Shown: positions 16,572 through 24,410 of the stretch, in pieces
Layout of the letters: each line of letters opens with the position of its first letter
Position numbering within the stretch: position 1 is the first letter of the stretch
NCBI GenBank assembly: GCA_011049455.1
Contig: DSBL01000052.1
Span: forward strand, 1-43,916
Length of the DNA stretch: 43,916 nt
From: Desulfonatronum sp.
GTDB taxonomy: Bacteria > Desulfobacterota > Desulfovibrionia > Desulfovibrionales > Desulfonatronaceae
Reading direction: 5' to 3'
Made by a program: the position numbers and the translations under genes
Notes under the pieces: generated by a model
What the model was told of the DNA's origin: nothing
Databases searched by the model: none
The model's input: only the letters and a program-made list of their open reading frames with translations

Positions 16572-17642
16572 TTACCGGCGCCTGAATTTTGGCAGTTGCG
16601 CCAAGACAGCGGCTACGGCCTGATAGAGTTCCTCTGGAATCATCTGTCCCACATCAACGCTTTTATACAAGGCCTGTGCCAGGGGCTTGTTTTCACGCAG
16701 CGGGATATTGTGCTCGCGCGCGATATCCTTGATCTTCGCGGCCATGAAGTCCGCGCCCTTGGCCAGGACCACCGGCGAGGGCGCTTCCAGCGGATTGTAG
16801 CTCAAGGCGACGGCCAGATGGGTAGGGTTGGTGATCACCACGTCGGCTTTGGGCACGCTTTCCAGCATTCGTTTCTGCATGGTCTGCAGCATTTTCTGAC
16901 GCTGTCTGTTTTTGATCACTGGATCGCCTTCGGCCTGCTTGCGCTCGTCCTTGACTTCATCCTTGGTCATTTTCAAATTTTCTTCGTAATCCCAGCGAGT
17001 GTAGATCAGGTCCGCGATGCCGATGATCAGCATGGGAACCAGGGCGTAGGTGACCATTTTGGCGCCGATCAGCAGCATGTATGCGGCAACTGTTCCCGCG
17101 TCCTGATAAAAGAGGGGAAGAAAGTTGGGGGCTTCCTGCTTGAGCACAAGATAGGGAGCATAGCCCACGGCCATGGCCTGGAGCAGGCTGCGCATCAGGC
17201 GGACAAAGGTCTGGGTGCTGATGAACAGCCGCTTCAATCCGCTGACGATGTTTAACTTTTGCGAAAGGTTTTTCGAAAAATCAAAAACCTTCATGGTCCA
17301 AAGATGTCCGACCTGCAGGCGTACGGTCAAAAACGCCACCAGCGCGCAAACCGTCAACACCGGCAGGATCATCACGGCCAGCTTGCCGGCTATGACCTGA
17401 AAAAGGAGATAAATGGATTCCGGCGTGAATTGCGTGGACAAATTTTCGCTGAACGACCAGATAAAAAGCCTTTGCATCTGCTCAGCCATGATGCCGATCA
17501 GAAAAAACAGGGTCAGAAAGCCTCCCAAAAGGACTGTCACCTTGGACAGTTCCTGGCTGCGCGGGACATTGCCTTTTTCCCTGGACTTGTTGCGCTGTTT
17601 CGGGGTGGCTTTTTCTGTTCTGCTGGGGTCACTCTGCGGCAC
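16572..17642 (-). CDS. flhB: Flagellar export switch protein FlhB
   Basis: A 356-residue membrane protein of the flagellar type III export apparatus that switches substrate specificity from rod/hook to filament. Four membrane helices lie in the first 210 residues after a basic N-terminus (SRTEKATPKQRNKSREKGNVPRS region). The autocleavage motif NPTH is present in VITNPTHLAVALSYNP, between the cytoplasmic halves. The start is GTG at 17642: an in-frame TAG lies two codons upstream and GGAG lies 6 bases before the GTG. It follows fliR after 33 bases. Confidence 0.96.
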   Translation of the reverse strand: MPQSDPSRTEKATPKQRNKSREKGNVPRSQELSKVTVLLGGFLTLFFLIGIMAEQMQRLFIWSFSENLSTQFTPESIYLLFQVIAGKLAVMILPVLTVCALVAFLTVRLQVGHLWTMKVFDFSKNLSQKLNIVSGLKRLFISTQTFVRLMRSLLQAMAVGYAPYLVLKQEAPNFLPLFYQDAGTVAAYMLLIGAKMVTYALVPMLIIGIADLIYTRWDYEENLKMTKDEVKDERKQAEGDPVIKNRQRQKMLQTMQKRMLESVPKADVVITNPTHLAVALSYNPLEAPSPVVLAKGADFMAAKIKDIAREHNIPLRENKPLAQALYKSVDVGQMIPEELYQAVAAVLAQLPKFRRR

Positions 17643-17675
17643 GGCCTACTCCATGAGCATGCATTGATGGGCGGT

Positions 17676-18455
17676 TCAGCTTCCGCTGCGCATGATCCCG
17701 TCAAACAGCGGACCAAGCCGGATGATGAAGTCTTGCACATACAAGGCCATCGTGGTGAACATGGTTCCCAAAAACAAAAAACCCACCCCGATTTTCAGGG
17801 GAAACCCGACAAAGATGACGTTCATCTGCGGTGCGGCCTTGGCCACCAGAGCCAGGGACAAGTCCACCAGAAACAGGGCGATCATCACCGGGCTGGCGAT
17901 CTTGATGGCCAGGACAAAAATTTGACTGGAGAAGCGCAAAAGCTGATCGGAAAGCGCCGGGGTGATCAGCAACCCGCCCGGAGGCACGAGCATGAAGCTG
18001 CTGGTCAAGGCGTGCAGCAAATACAGATGCCCGTTGAGGCTCAAAAAGGTCAACAGGGAGGTCATGTATAAAAAATGGGCGGTGACCGCCTGGCTGACAC
18101 CGGTGCTGGGGTCCACCACGTTGACCATGGCAAAGCCCATCTGAAATCCCACCATTTGCCCGCCGGTCTGGATGGCGGCGAATAAAACGCGGACAATCAG
18201 CCCCAGCACCAATCCCAAAAGCAGTTCTCCCAGGATCATCAACGCCATGGTGAACGGATGCGCCGGAAACGCCTGCGCGTCAAAGGACAAATGCGGCCAC
18301 AGACCCAAAGCCAAAACAAGGCAAAGCGAGGCCTTCACGGGAATCGGAGCGTTTTCCCCTCCGAAAAAGGGCAGCAGAAACACCAGCAGGCTGACCCGGA
18401 AAAGCGTCAAAAAGAAGCTGAAAATGACGTTCGGGTCAAAGGCGAACAGATCCAT
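17676..18455 (-). CDS. fliR: Flagellar export gate protein FliR
   Basis: A 259-residue membrane protein of the FliP-FliQ-FliR export channel. It is very hydrophobic, with six membrane segments, and shows the family block GGQMVGFQMGFAMVNVVDPS (about 118-137) and the later LIKIASPVMIALFLVDLSLAL-like region. It is the first visible gene of the flagellar operon. No good ribosome binding site precedes ATG at 18455. FliP and FliQ, the usual upstream neighbours, are not in the window, so the cluster is split relative to E. coli or Bacillus. Confidence 0.94.
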   Translation of the reverse strand: MDLFAFDPNVIFSFFLTLFRVSLLVFLLPFFGGENAPIPVKASLCLVLALGLWPHLSFDAQAFPAHPFTMALMILGELLLGLVLGLIVRVLFAAIQTGGQMVGFQMGFAMVNVVDPSTGVSQAVTAHFLYMTSLLTFLSLNGHLYLLHALTSSFMLVPPGGLLITPALSDQLLRFSSQIFVLAIKIASPVMIALFLVDLSLALVAKAAPQMNVIFVGFPLKIGVGFLFLGTMFTTMALYVQDFIIRLGPLFDGIMRSGS

Positions 18456-18467
18456 GCCTGAGACAAA

Positions 18468-18482
18468 GCAAGTTTCAGACCA
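18468..18482 (-). promoter_or_regulatory. Possible sigma-54 (-24/-12) promoter before fliR
   Basis: On the minus strand the sequence TGGTCTGAAACTTGC has the GG and GC pairs exactly 10 bases apart and matches the TTGC half of the sigma-54 consensus. Flagellar genes in related organisms can use sigma-54. The predicted start of transcription would fall within a base of the fliR ATG, leaving no leader, which argues against it. Confidence 0.2.
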
Positions 18483-18524
18483 GCGGCAAAACGCGTGAAC
18501 GGATAAGCGAACTTGAGAGAATCA

Positions 18525-18612
18525 CTGGCTTCGGGGTGGAAGCCAGAGGATCAGAACAAGGAAGGACGGAGGGTGATCAGCGGCTGTTGTGATCTGTCAG
18601 CAGGACTGACAG
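18525..18612. other. Two hairpins in the fliR / M23-peptidase spacer
   Basis: CTGGCTTC (18525-18532) pairs with GAAGCCAG (18539-18546), and CTGTCAG (18594-18600) pairs with CTGACAG (18606-18612). The second is followed on the plus strand by an AT-rich stretch but not by a clean T-run. They lie downstream of the M23 peptidase and upstream of fliR and may mark the boundary between two transcripts. Confidence 0.35.
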
Positions 18613-18649
18613 GCTGAAATTTCTTTTCGCAATCCCTGATTTTTGGCCG

Positions 18650-19555
18650 TCAATTGAGAATATAGCGCAGCGGATCCACGGGAATGCCGTTCAGCCGCAC
18701 CTCGTAATGCAGGTGCGGGCCCGTGGTGCGTCCGGTGTTGCCCATGTATCCCAGCAGTTCGCCGCGGCTGACGTTCTGACCGTTCTTGACCGCGATGGAA
18801 TGCAGGTGGGCGTAGTTGGTGATGATGCCGGAACCATGGTCAATGGTGACCGTCAATCCATAAGCTCCGTCCTTTTCCGAAGAGATGACCAAACCCTTGG
18901 CCGTGGCGTAAACCGGCGTTCCGATGGGACCCGCGATATCCAGACCCTTATGAAATTCTCTTCGGTCGGTAAAAGGGGAACGACGGTAGCCGAATTCCGA
19001 GGTAACCCATCCCTCGGTGGGCCAGATGGACGGCGTGGAGGCAAAGAAGCCCTGATTGGAACGCAGGACGGCCAGCAATTCCTCCTGCTGGATTTCCTCA
19101 AGCCTGGTTTCCGTCTGAAGCTGCGCCAGGAAATTGTGCATTTTTCTGACCAGGAGTTCCTGGCGATGGGTGGTCAGGTATTGTTCGGAAAAATCAATAC
19201 GCTCGGCGCCCCCCAGGGATGTGGCCACGGGCGTGTGCCCTGGATCGAGATTGGCCATGACCCTGACCTTGGCATTGAATTCGGCGACCTTGCCCAATTG
19301 CGATTCAACCTGCTTCAGTTTTTCAGTTAAACTGCGGAACTGATCATGCTGATCAAGGAGATTTTTCTGGGTCGCGTCGAGGCGGACCCTCAGCAGCCAG
19401 TTCTGCCGGGTGTTTTGGAAAAAATAGGCGTTCATGGCCAAAGAGGCAAAAAAAATTCCGGTCAACAGCAGACAGATCCAGAGGCGCAAGGTGAATGTTC
19501 TGCAATTGCCGGCATTGTCCTTGAGGACAAGAATCTGATATTTTTTTCTGATCAT
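18650..19555 (-). CDS. M23-family (LytM-type) peptidoglycan peptidase, membrane-anchored
   Basis: A 301-residue protein with a short basic N-terminus, one membrane helix (about residues 23-45), a periplasmic coiled coil (about 60-100) and a C-terminal LytM domain (about 180-298). The zinc-site residues are present: H202 and D206 in FHKGLDIAG, H250 in NYAHLHS region and H281/H283 in TGPHLHYEV. All active-site positions appear intact, so it is predicted to be an active DD-endopeptidase rather than an EnvC-type activator. ATG at 19555 is chosen because the protein then starts MIRKKYQILVLKD, usual for this family; 21 residues upstream would add unrelated sequence. Confidence 0.9.
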   Translation of the reverse strand: MIRKKYQILVLKDNAGNCRTFTLRLWICLLLTGIFFASLAMNAYFFQNTRQNWLLRVRLDATQKNLLDQHDQFRSLTEKLKQVESQLGKVAEFNAKVRVMANLDPGHTPVATSLGGAERIDFSEQYLTTHRQELLVRKMHNFLAQLQTETRLEEIQQEELLAVLRSNQGFFASTPSIWPTEGWVTSEFGYRRSPFTDRREFHKGLDIAGPIGTPVYATAKGLVISSEKDGAYGLTVTIDHGSGIITNYAHLHSIAVKNGQNVSRGELLGYMGNTGRTTGPHLHYEVRLNGIPVDPLRYILN

Positions 19556-19634
19556 TGTGCTTTCTGGTACGGGGCTGGATGGTTGTTGCCGAAAAACCGC
19601 CTGTTGAGCAAGCGACAATGCATAGGTCTTCGTA

Positions 19635-20381
19635 TTAGATGGAGGAGGCTACGTCAAGCTGCCAGCGACGCAAGGCGCCGTATATGTTCGCCCGGATTTT
19701 TGGATCATTGCCCACCACGGTTTGCAGCCATTTTTCCGTAAAAACGCGCTGGCTGGTCAGGCTCGAGGGACACAGATTCTCCCACACGGGAAGATTCCAG
19801 CGTCCTGCTGCCTTGCGAATCATGGACTTGTCCAGAAGAAGCAGCGGACGGATCAAAGTCAACTCCCCCTTGAAGAAGCTTTCCTTGGGGGACAGCCCCT
19901 CCACCCGGCCGTTGCGTAACAGATTGAGGAGAAAGGTCTGCACAAGGTCGTCGGCATTGTGCCCCAGGGCCAGATGCGTCAGACCGTAAAAACGGCACAG
20001 CTGGAAAAGGCGCTTGCGGCGATGCCAGCTGCATACGAAACACGGAGACTTGCCCCTGTTTTGTGGGGAATGGGCCATGGGACCGAAGTCCGTCAGTTCA
20101 ATATGCGCGGCCATTCCGTGGGAAAACAGCCAGGGAGCGAGCGACGCGTGATTGTGCGCATCAAAGCCCGGATTAAGATGCAAGGCCATGATTTCAAATG
20201 GGAACGGCACGATCCGCTGGCGCAAGAGCAGAACCTGCAGCATGACCCAGCTGTCCACCCCTCCGGAAAGCGCGACGCCGACCCGGGCGCCGGGCCAAAG
20301 CATGCCCAGGCGGTGCATCAACAGGCCGGCTTGGCCCAAACATTTTTTTTGCGCGAAATGCAATTTGCCCAATCGACTCAT
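19635..20381 (-). CDS. TtcA/TilS-type PP-loop tRNA thiolation ATPase
   Basis: A 248-residue PP-loop ATPase. SGGVDS (39-44) is the pyrophosphate-binding loop. A CxxC pair lies at C114 and C117 (SPCFVCSWHRRKRLF), followed by ALGHNADD (138-145), the pattern of TtcA, which makes 2-thiocytidine at tRNA position 32 with an iron-sulfur cluster. The protein is shorter than E. coli TtcA (about 311), so another member of the same superfamily is possible. The ATG at 20381 is the natural family start. The frame stays open far upstream across the neighbour gene, but that upstream part is not protein-like for this family. Confidence 0.78.
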   Translation of the reverse strand: MSRLGKLHFAQKKCLGQAGLLMHRLGMLWPGARVGVALSGGVDSWVMLQVLLLRQRIVPFPFEIMALHLNPGFDAHNHASLAPWLFSHGMAAHIELTDFGPMAHSPQNRGKSPCFVCSWHRRKRLFQLCRFYGLTHLALGHNADDLVQTFLLNLLRNGRVEGLSPKESFFKGELTLIRPLLLLDKSMIRKAAGRWNLPVWENLCPSSLTSQRVFTEKWLQTVVGNDPKIRANIYGALRRWQLDVASSI

Positions 20382-20485
20382 GACGCCGACTCGTTGGCCG
20401 CAATGCGCATCATCCGCCTCTTGTGCATGAATGTTGCCCTCAATTAGTATTCCAGCCAGGCATGGTCGCGTCCCACCGCAATTTC

Positions 20486-21349
20486 TCAGGGTCTGGAAAT
20501 AAGAGCCACGCCGAAAACCATCAGGCCGGCGCAGACCAGCCTGCGGAGCAACCCTTGCTCCTGAAACACGATGTGCCCGAAGACCACGCCGAAGACCACG
20601 CTGATGCGCTTGATGGAAACGACATAAGCGGCCAAGGTCAGCGTCAGGGCCCACATCTGCAGGATCAGGGCCAAGGCGCCGGTCAATCCCACCAGCAAAA
20701 GCCCTTTGAAGTTCCGGCGCAGATTGGCCAGGGGACGATGAGACTTGAGCAGGACAACAGGAAAAAGCCCCAGGCTCATAACCGTGAAAAAGCAGAACAG
20801 CCAGCACGCCGGAGAGGAGTTGACCACTCCGATCTTGTCCAGATTCGCGGAAATGCTCCACAACAGGGCCACGAAAAGCATGATCCTGGGTCCAGGCTCG
20901 CGCCACAAGGCCTGAATCGGAGCCAGAATCCCCGGCCCTTCGCGGCCGATGTACATGGCATACGCCCCGGCCATGATCAGGATCATGCCCAATCCGCCCC
21001 AAAGGTCCGGAAATTCGCCCAGCATCAGCCGGGACGTGCCCAGCATGAACAGCGGAGTAAAGGTGAGCATGGGCAGGGTCAGGGAAAGATCCGAGGCCTT
21101 GATGGCCCGCATGTACAGGGGCACGGCGACCAAATTCAGGCCCACTCCGCATGACAAGGCCAACAGAAAACCGTCGCCGATTTGCGGAATGCCCTCCCAC
21201 CACAAATACGCGCCGGTCAGCGGCAGCCCCATTGAGCTGTAGGACCAGGCCAGCAAATATTCATCGCCCTCTTGCAACTGACCTTTACTCAAGACGTCCT
21301 TGAGGGCCTCGAAAAAAGCCGTGCCCAGGGCCAGGAAAAGCCAAAGCAT
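20486..21349 (-). CDS. EamA-family drug/metabolite transporter
   Basis: A 287-residue inner-membrane protein with about ten hydrophobic segments arranged as two EamA halves, starting MLWLFLALGTAFFEALKDVLSK and ending GLLRRLVCAGLMVFGVALIS. Members export or import amino acids, sugars or other small metabolites; the substrate cannot be read from the sequence. The gene starts 9 bases after the 63-residue peptide gene, so these two and the upstream cation transporter look like one transcript. Its position a few genes downstream of the kamA cluster makes it a candidate exporter, by inference only. Confidence 0.85.
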   Translation of the reverse strand: MLWLFLALGTAFFEALKDVLSKGQLQEGDEYLLAWSYSSMGLPLTGAYLWWEGIPQIGDGFLLALSCGVGLNLVAVPLYMRAIKASDLSLTLPMLTFTPLFMLGTSRLMLGEFPDLWGGLGMILIMAGAYAMYIGREGPGILAPIQALWREPGPRIMLFVALLWSISANLDKIGVVNSSPACWLFCFFTVMSLGLFPVVLLKSHRPLANLRRNFKGLLLVGLTGALALILQMWALTLTLAAYVVSIKRISVVFGVVFGHIVFQEQGLLRRLVCAGLMVFGVALISRP

Positions 21350-21358
21350 GACGCAAAG

Positions 21359-21550
21359 CTAGCGGAAAAACCCCAGCAATCCCAAAACACCCGCGAATCC
21401 CAGATAGCCGAGATAGCGCAGCGAACCGTGTGCACCCCAGACGCTGAACGCGGCAAAGGCGGCGAAGGCGCTGAACACGGGCTTGAAAAAGCCCAACAGG
21501 CCGAGAACGCCGAGCACCCCGGCATGCTGCATCATCCGTTGGAATTCCAT
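21359..21550 (-). CDS. 63-residue hydrophobic Gly/Leu/Phe-rich membrane peptide
   Basis: A small protein not assigned to a known function. It contains the nine-residue unit GVLGLLGFF twice (residues 14-22 and 54-62), around a central AFAAFAAFSVWG helix and a short RY turn. Two or three membrane helices are predicted. The start ATG at 21550 is clear: AAGGAGG lies 6 bases upstream, while the ATG two codons earlier touches that sequence and cannot use it. The Shine-Dalgarno sequence overlaps the end of the upstream transporter gene. The Gly-Leu-Phe rhythm resembles the small DUF3796-type membrane proteins, but I cannot confirm this. Confidence 0.72.
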   Translation of the reverse strand: MEFQRMMQHAGVLGVLGLLGFFKPVFSAFAAFAAFSVWGAHGSLRYLGYLGFAGVLGLLGFFR

Positions 21551-21552
21551 GC

Positions 21553-22521
21553 TCATCCTCCTTGCCGTTTTTCTTGGTTGGGCAGCGGAGCGGACACGTC
21601 CGAACCGTCGTTGGCCACCCCGCCCATGTTGTGCCCGTCCCACGAGGAATCATCCTCCACGGGCTCCACATGAATGGTCAGACTGGTTTTATCCAATCGC
21701 GCCTCCACCTGCTGTTCGATGCGGTCGCACAGCTCATGGGCTTCCTGGACCGTGCACGATCCAGGCAAGAGCAGATGCATGTCCACGAATCGCCTGGAGC
21801 CGGATTTGCGCGAGCGCAGTCCGTGAAAAGGCGCCTCCGGGACCTGAGCTTGCACTGCCTGTTGAACAATACGCACCTCCTCGGCCGGCAGGGTGTGGTC
21901 CATTAACCCGTGCCAGGAACGCCGCAGCAGGTCGATTCCTGAGCGCAGGATGTTCAAGGCCACGGCCATGGCAATGAGCGGGTCGAGAAAGGACCACTCC
22001 CGCGGAGCCACCAGAATCACCCCGACACCGGCGACAACAGCCGCGGAGGTCCAGACGTCGGTCATCAGGTGCTTGGCGTCTGCTTCCAGGGTGATGCTGT
22101 CGTGCTTTTCAGCTCCATGCAGCAGCAGACGGGCCGCGATGTAATTGATTGTCGCGGCCAAGATCAGAACCGCACCGCCGATTCCAAGGTTTTCCAGGGG
22201 AACGGGAGCGGCAAGCCGCCCCAAGGACGCGATGATAATGGCCGCCGCGGCAATCAGAATCATGGTGCCCTCGACCCCGCTGGCAAAATATTCCACCTTG
22301 TCATGGCCGTAGGGATGTTGCTTGTCCGCCGGGCGGGAAGCCAAGAGCAAAGCGGCCAGGGCGATCAGCCCGGCCGCGAGATTGATCACGGATTCCGCGG
22401 CGTCGGAAAAAATGCCCACCGAGCCGGTCATCCAAAAGGCGGTGAATTTGAGGCCCATGGTCACCAGGGAGGCGGCCACGGAAACCAGGGCGAAACGCGC
22501 CGGCGTTTTCAGCAGGGACAT
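21553..22521 (-). CDS. Cation diffusion facilitator (CDF) metal transporter
   Basis: A 322-residue inner-membrane divalent-cation/proton antiporter. The first half has six membrane helices with the metal-site motifs GIFSDAAESVIN (helix 2) and LEADAKHLMTDVWTSA (helix 5, HxxxD), and the histidine-rich linker DKQHPYGHDKVEYF. The second half is the cytoplasmic CDF dimerisation domain, with FVDMHLLLPGSCTVQEAHEL. A short acidic tail containing DDSSWDGHN may bind metal. ATG at 22521 is preferred over a GTG five codons earlier. The metal (Zn, Fe or Mn) cannot be named. The 3' end carries the ribosome binding site of the next gene. Confidence 0.93.
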   Translation of the reverse strand: MSLLKTPARFALVSVAASLVTMGLKFTAFWMTGSVGIFSDAAESVINLAAGLIALAALLLASRPADKQHPYGHDKVEYFASGVEGTMILIAAAAIIIASLGRLAAPVPLENLGIGGAVLILAATINYIAARLLLHGAEKHDSITLEADAKHLMTDVWTSAAVVAGVGVILVAPREWSFLDPLIAMAVALNILRSGIDLLRRSWHGLMDHTLPAEEVRIVQQAVQAQVPEAPFHGLRSRKSGSRRFVDMHLLLPGSCTVQEAHELCDRIEQQVEARLDKTSLTIHVEPVEDDSSWDGHNMGGVANDGSDVSAPLPNQEKRQGG

Positions 22522-22554
22522 GCCGCCTAAATACACAATGAGGCCGGCGTCTGT

Positions 22555-22899
22555 CTAATGGGCCAGGCCGCCTCGGAACATGAAATACACCGCACCCACC
22601 AGGCACAGGGCCGCCCAGAGATAGTCCAGACGCAAAGGCTCCTTCATGTAGGCGAAGGCAAAGGCGGCGAACACGCTCAGGCTGATGACCTCCTGCATGA
22701 CCCGCAATTGACCCAGGGTATAGAAATTGATGCCGATGCGGTTGGCCGGGATCATCAGGGTGTATTCGAACAGGGCGATGCCCCAGCTGAACAGGATCAC
22801 CAGGGCCAGGGACCGGGCGGCCAGGTGTTTGAGATGGCCGTACCAGGCAAAGGTCATGAACATGTTCGAGAACAAAAGCAGAAGGATCGGTTTGAACAT
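22555..22899 (-). CDS. DUF486/DMT-family small membrane protein
   Basis: A 114-residue protein with four membrane helices, matching the DUF486 family of the drug/metabolite transporter superfamily along its full length: LLLLFSNMFMTFAWYGHLK at the start, LFEYTLMIPANRIG in the middle and LRVMQEVISLSVFAAFAFAYM near the end. Such proteins are small-multidrug-resistance-like in topology, but no substrate is known. It lies 21 bases after the GNAT gene and 33 bases before the CDF gene, so it belongs to the same run of genes. Confidence 0.88.
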   Translation of the reverse strand: MFKPILLLLFSNMFMTFAWYGHLKHLAARSLALVILFSWGIALFEYTLMIPANRIGINFYTLGQLRVMQEVISLSVFAAFAFAYMKEPLRLDYLWAALCLVGAVYFMFRGGLAH

Positions 22900-22920
22900 A
22901 GACGTTGGCAAAAAGGCTGG

Positions 22921-23415
22921 CTACGAAAATCGCAGGATCTTGCGGTACACGAATTTGTGGTCGCCCGGCGCGTAAAAATCCTGAAGCGTTGCTTCCAGTC
23001 CGTATCCGCACCGTTCATAGAAACAGCGGGTGGGATGGTATCGAGGCCGCGAGGATGTCTCGATATAGACCCTGGTCCCGGCCAGCTTGACGATTTCCTC
23101 TTCGCACATGGCCATCAGGCGCCTGCCCAGACCCTGCCCCTGGGCGTCGGGATGAACCGCGATCCAGTAGAGGTCAAAGCTGGACAAGGTGCAGGGGATC
23201 GGGCCGAAGCAGCCGTAGCCCAGCAGATCGTTCATTTTGCCCTGGGCCATCAGGAAGTGATAGCCGCTGGTCTCGCCTTTGAGACGGCGCTCCTGGACCA
23301 GCTCCACGGCCACCTCGACCTCCGCCGGACTGAAGAATCCGGTGGTCTTGAGCAGTCGGGCCACCTCCTCGCTGTCCGAGGCGTTGACCTGGGTCCGAAA
23401 AAGAATGTTTTTCAT
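22921..23415 (-). CDS. GNAT-family N-acetyltransferase of the kamA cluster
   Basis: A 164-residue acetyl-CoA-dependent acyltransferase. The CoA pyrophosphate-binding motif is AQGQGLGRRLM (91-101) after the beta-4 strand DLYWIAVHPD, and the C-terminal CFYERCGYGLEA is the usual GNAT motif B. The start at 23415 overlaps the upstream ATP-grasp stop as ATGA. In archaea and some bacteria an acetyltransferase next to lysine 2,3-aminomutase (AblB) makes N-epsilon-acetyl-beta-lysine, so this protein may acetylate a beta-lysine product here; that substrate is an inference from gene context. It is not obviously an AblB orthologue by eye and is shorter than that enzyme. Confidence 0.87.
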   Translation of the reverse strand: MKNILFRTQVNASDSEEVARLLKTTGFFSPAEVEVAVELVQERRLKGETSGYHFLMAQGKMNDLLGYGCFGPIPCTLSSFDLYWIAVHPDAQGQGLGRRLMAMCEEEIVKLAGTRVYIETSSRPRYHPTRCFYERCGYGLEATLQDFYAPGDHKFVYRKILRFS

Positions 23416-24410
23416 GAGCTCCGGCATACCTTCTTGGATACGGCCGCCTGCAGCAGCAAGTCGACGACCTCGGCAAAGGACAACCCGGATGCGGCGCACG
23501 AAGCCTGGAATCCGGCATCCGGCGACAGGCAGGGGTTGACGTTCACGTCGATGATCCAGGGGCGGTCCTTGGCGTCAATGCGCAGGTCCACGCGGGCATA
23601 GCCGGAAAGGGCGAAGGCATCCCAGCATTGCACGGCAATCATGGCCAGCCTGCGCAGCAAGGGACCGTCGGCTTCCGGAAACTCCAGGCTGCGCTTGGTG
23701 TCCCGGTATTCTCGGCTTTGCTCCAACCACTTGGCCCGAAAGCCCACGACCCGGCGCTCGTCCTGCGGATGGCCGGTGAACAAAATCTCCGCCGGCGCCA
23801 GGACAAGCGGCCGACCATCCTGCTCAACCAATGCCAGGTTGAACTCCCTGCCAAAAACGTATTCCTCGGCAAAACACTCTCCGCCCAGGCGCTCCTGCAG
23901 GATTTTCATTTCCGCCAGCAGCCGCACCCGACTGGAGACGAGAACCACGTTGTCCACGTCCAATCCAAAAGAACCGTGCTCCCATACGGATTTGACAATA
24001 AACCGTCCGGGAGGTCGGGCGTTGCCCCTGTCCTGCCTGTCCAGCCAGGCAGGCGTGGGCAGGCCGTGCTGAGCGAGCACCTCCTTGGCCAGAAGCTTGT
24101 TCGTGGAGTGCAGCAGAGCCCGTGACGACCCCCCGGTACAGGCCGCGCCCAATTCCTCCAACAGGCTCGGAACCAAATGGACGGTTCTGCCCGATCCCTG
24201 GATGGACTCCACCAGATTGAAGACCACATCCCCGGCTTTCACCCGGATGCCCCCCCGGGCGTGCTTCATGTCTTCGGGCCAGGGCCGGATCCTGTATTCG
24301 TGGCCCAGGACGCGCAAGGCATCGCCCACGGCCCGGGTCTGAACCAGCACGTCGGCATCGTCCAGGCAGGCCAGATCCGCGACGGGGTTGTGGACGATCA
24401 GAACGTTCAT
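23412..24410 (-). CDS. ATP-grasp ligase, second of two in the kamA cluster
   Basis: A 332-residue enzyme of the D-Ala-D-Ala-ligase-like ATP-grasp type, which joins a carboxylate (through an acyl phosphate) to an amine. The ATP-binding Lys is K140 (FIVKSVWEHGS), the glycine-rich loop is EHGSFG (144-149), the adenine-side acidic strand is AEEYVFGREF (181-190), and the metal ligands are D275, D288 and N290 (RVDLRID, IIDVNVNP). The second metal ligand is Asp instead of the usual Glu. The N-terminus (NVLIVHNPVADLACLDDADV) differs from Ddl, so the substrate is not D-Ala-D-Ala. The start overlaps the upstream ligase stop as ATGA. Confidence 0.88.
   Translation of the reverse strand: MNVLIVHNPVADLACLDDADVLVQTRAVGDALRVLGHEYRIRPWPEDMKHARGGIRVKAGDVVFNLVESIQGSGRTVHLVPSLLEELGAACTGGSSRALLHSTNKLLAKEVLAQHGLPTPAWLDRQDRGNARPPGRFIVKSVWEHGSFGLDVDNVVLVSSRVRLLAEMKILQERLGGECFAEEYVFGREFNLALVEQDGRPLVLAPAEILFTGHPQDERRVVGFRAKWLEQSREYRDTKRSLEFPEADGPLLRRLAMIAVQCWDAFALSGYARVDLRIDAKDRPWIIDVNVNPCLSPDAGFQASCAASGLSFAEVVDLLLQAAVSKKVCRSS

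Noticed and set aside
20382-21203. Long in-frame extension upstream of the TtcA-like gene, which would give a 522-residue protein
   Set aside because: It runs antiparallel in frame terms through the EamA transporter gene on the same strand, has the composition of a shifted GC-rich frame, and the TtcA fold begins at the ATG at 20381.
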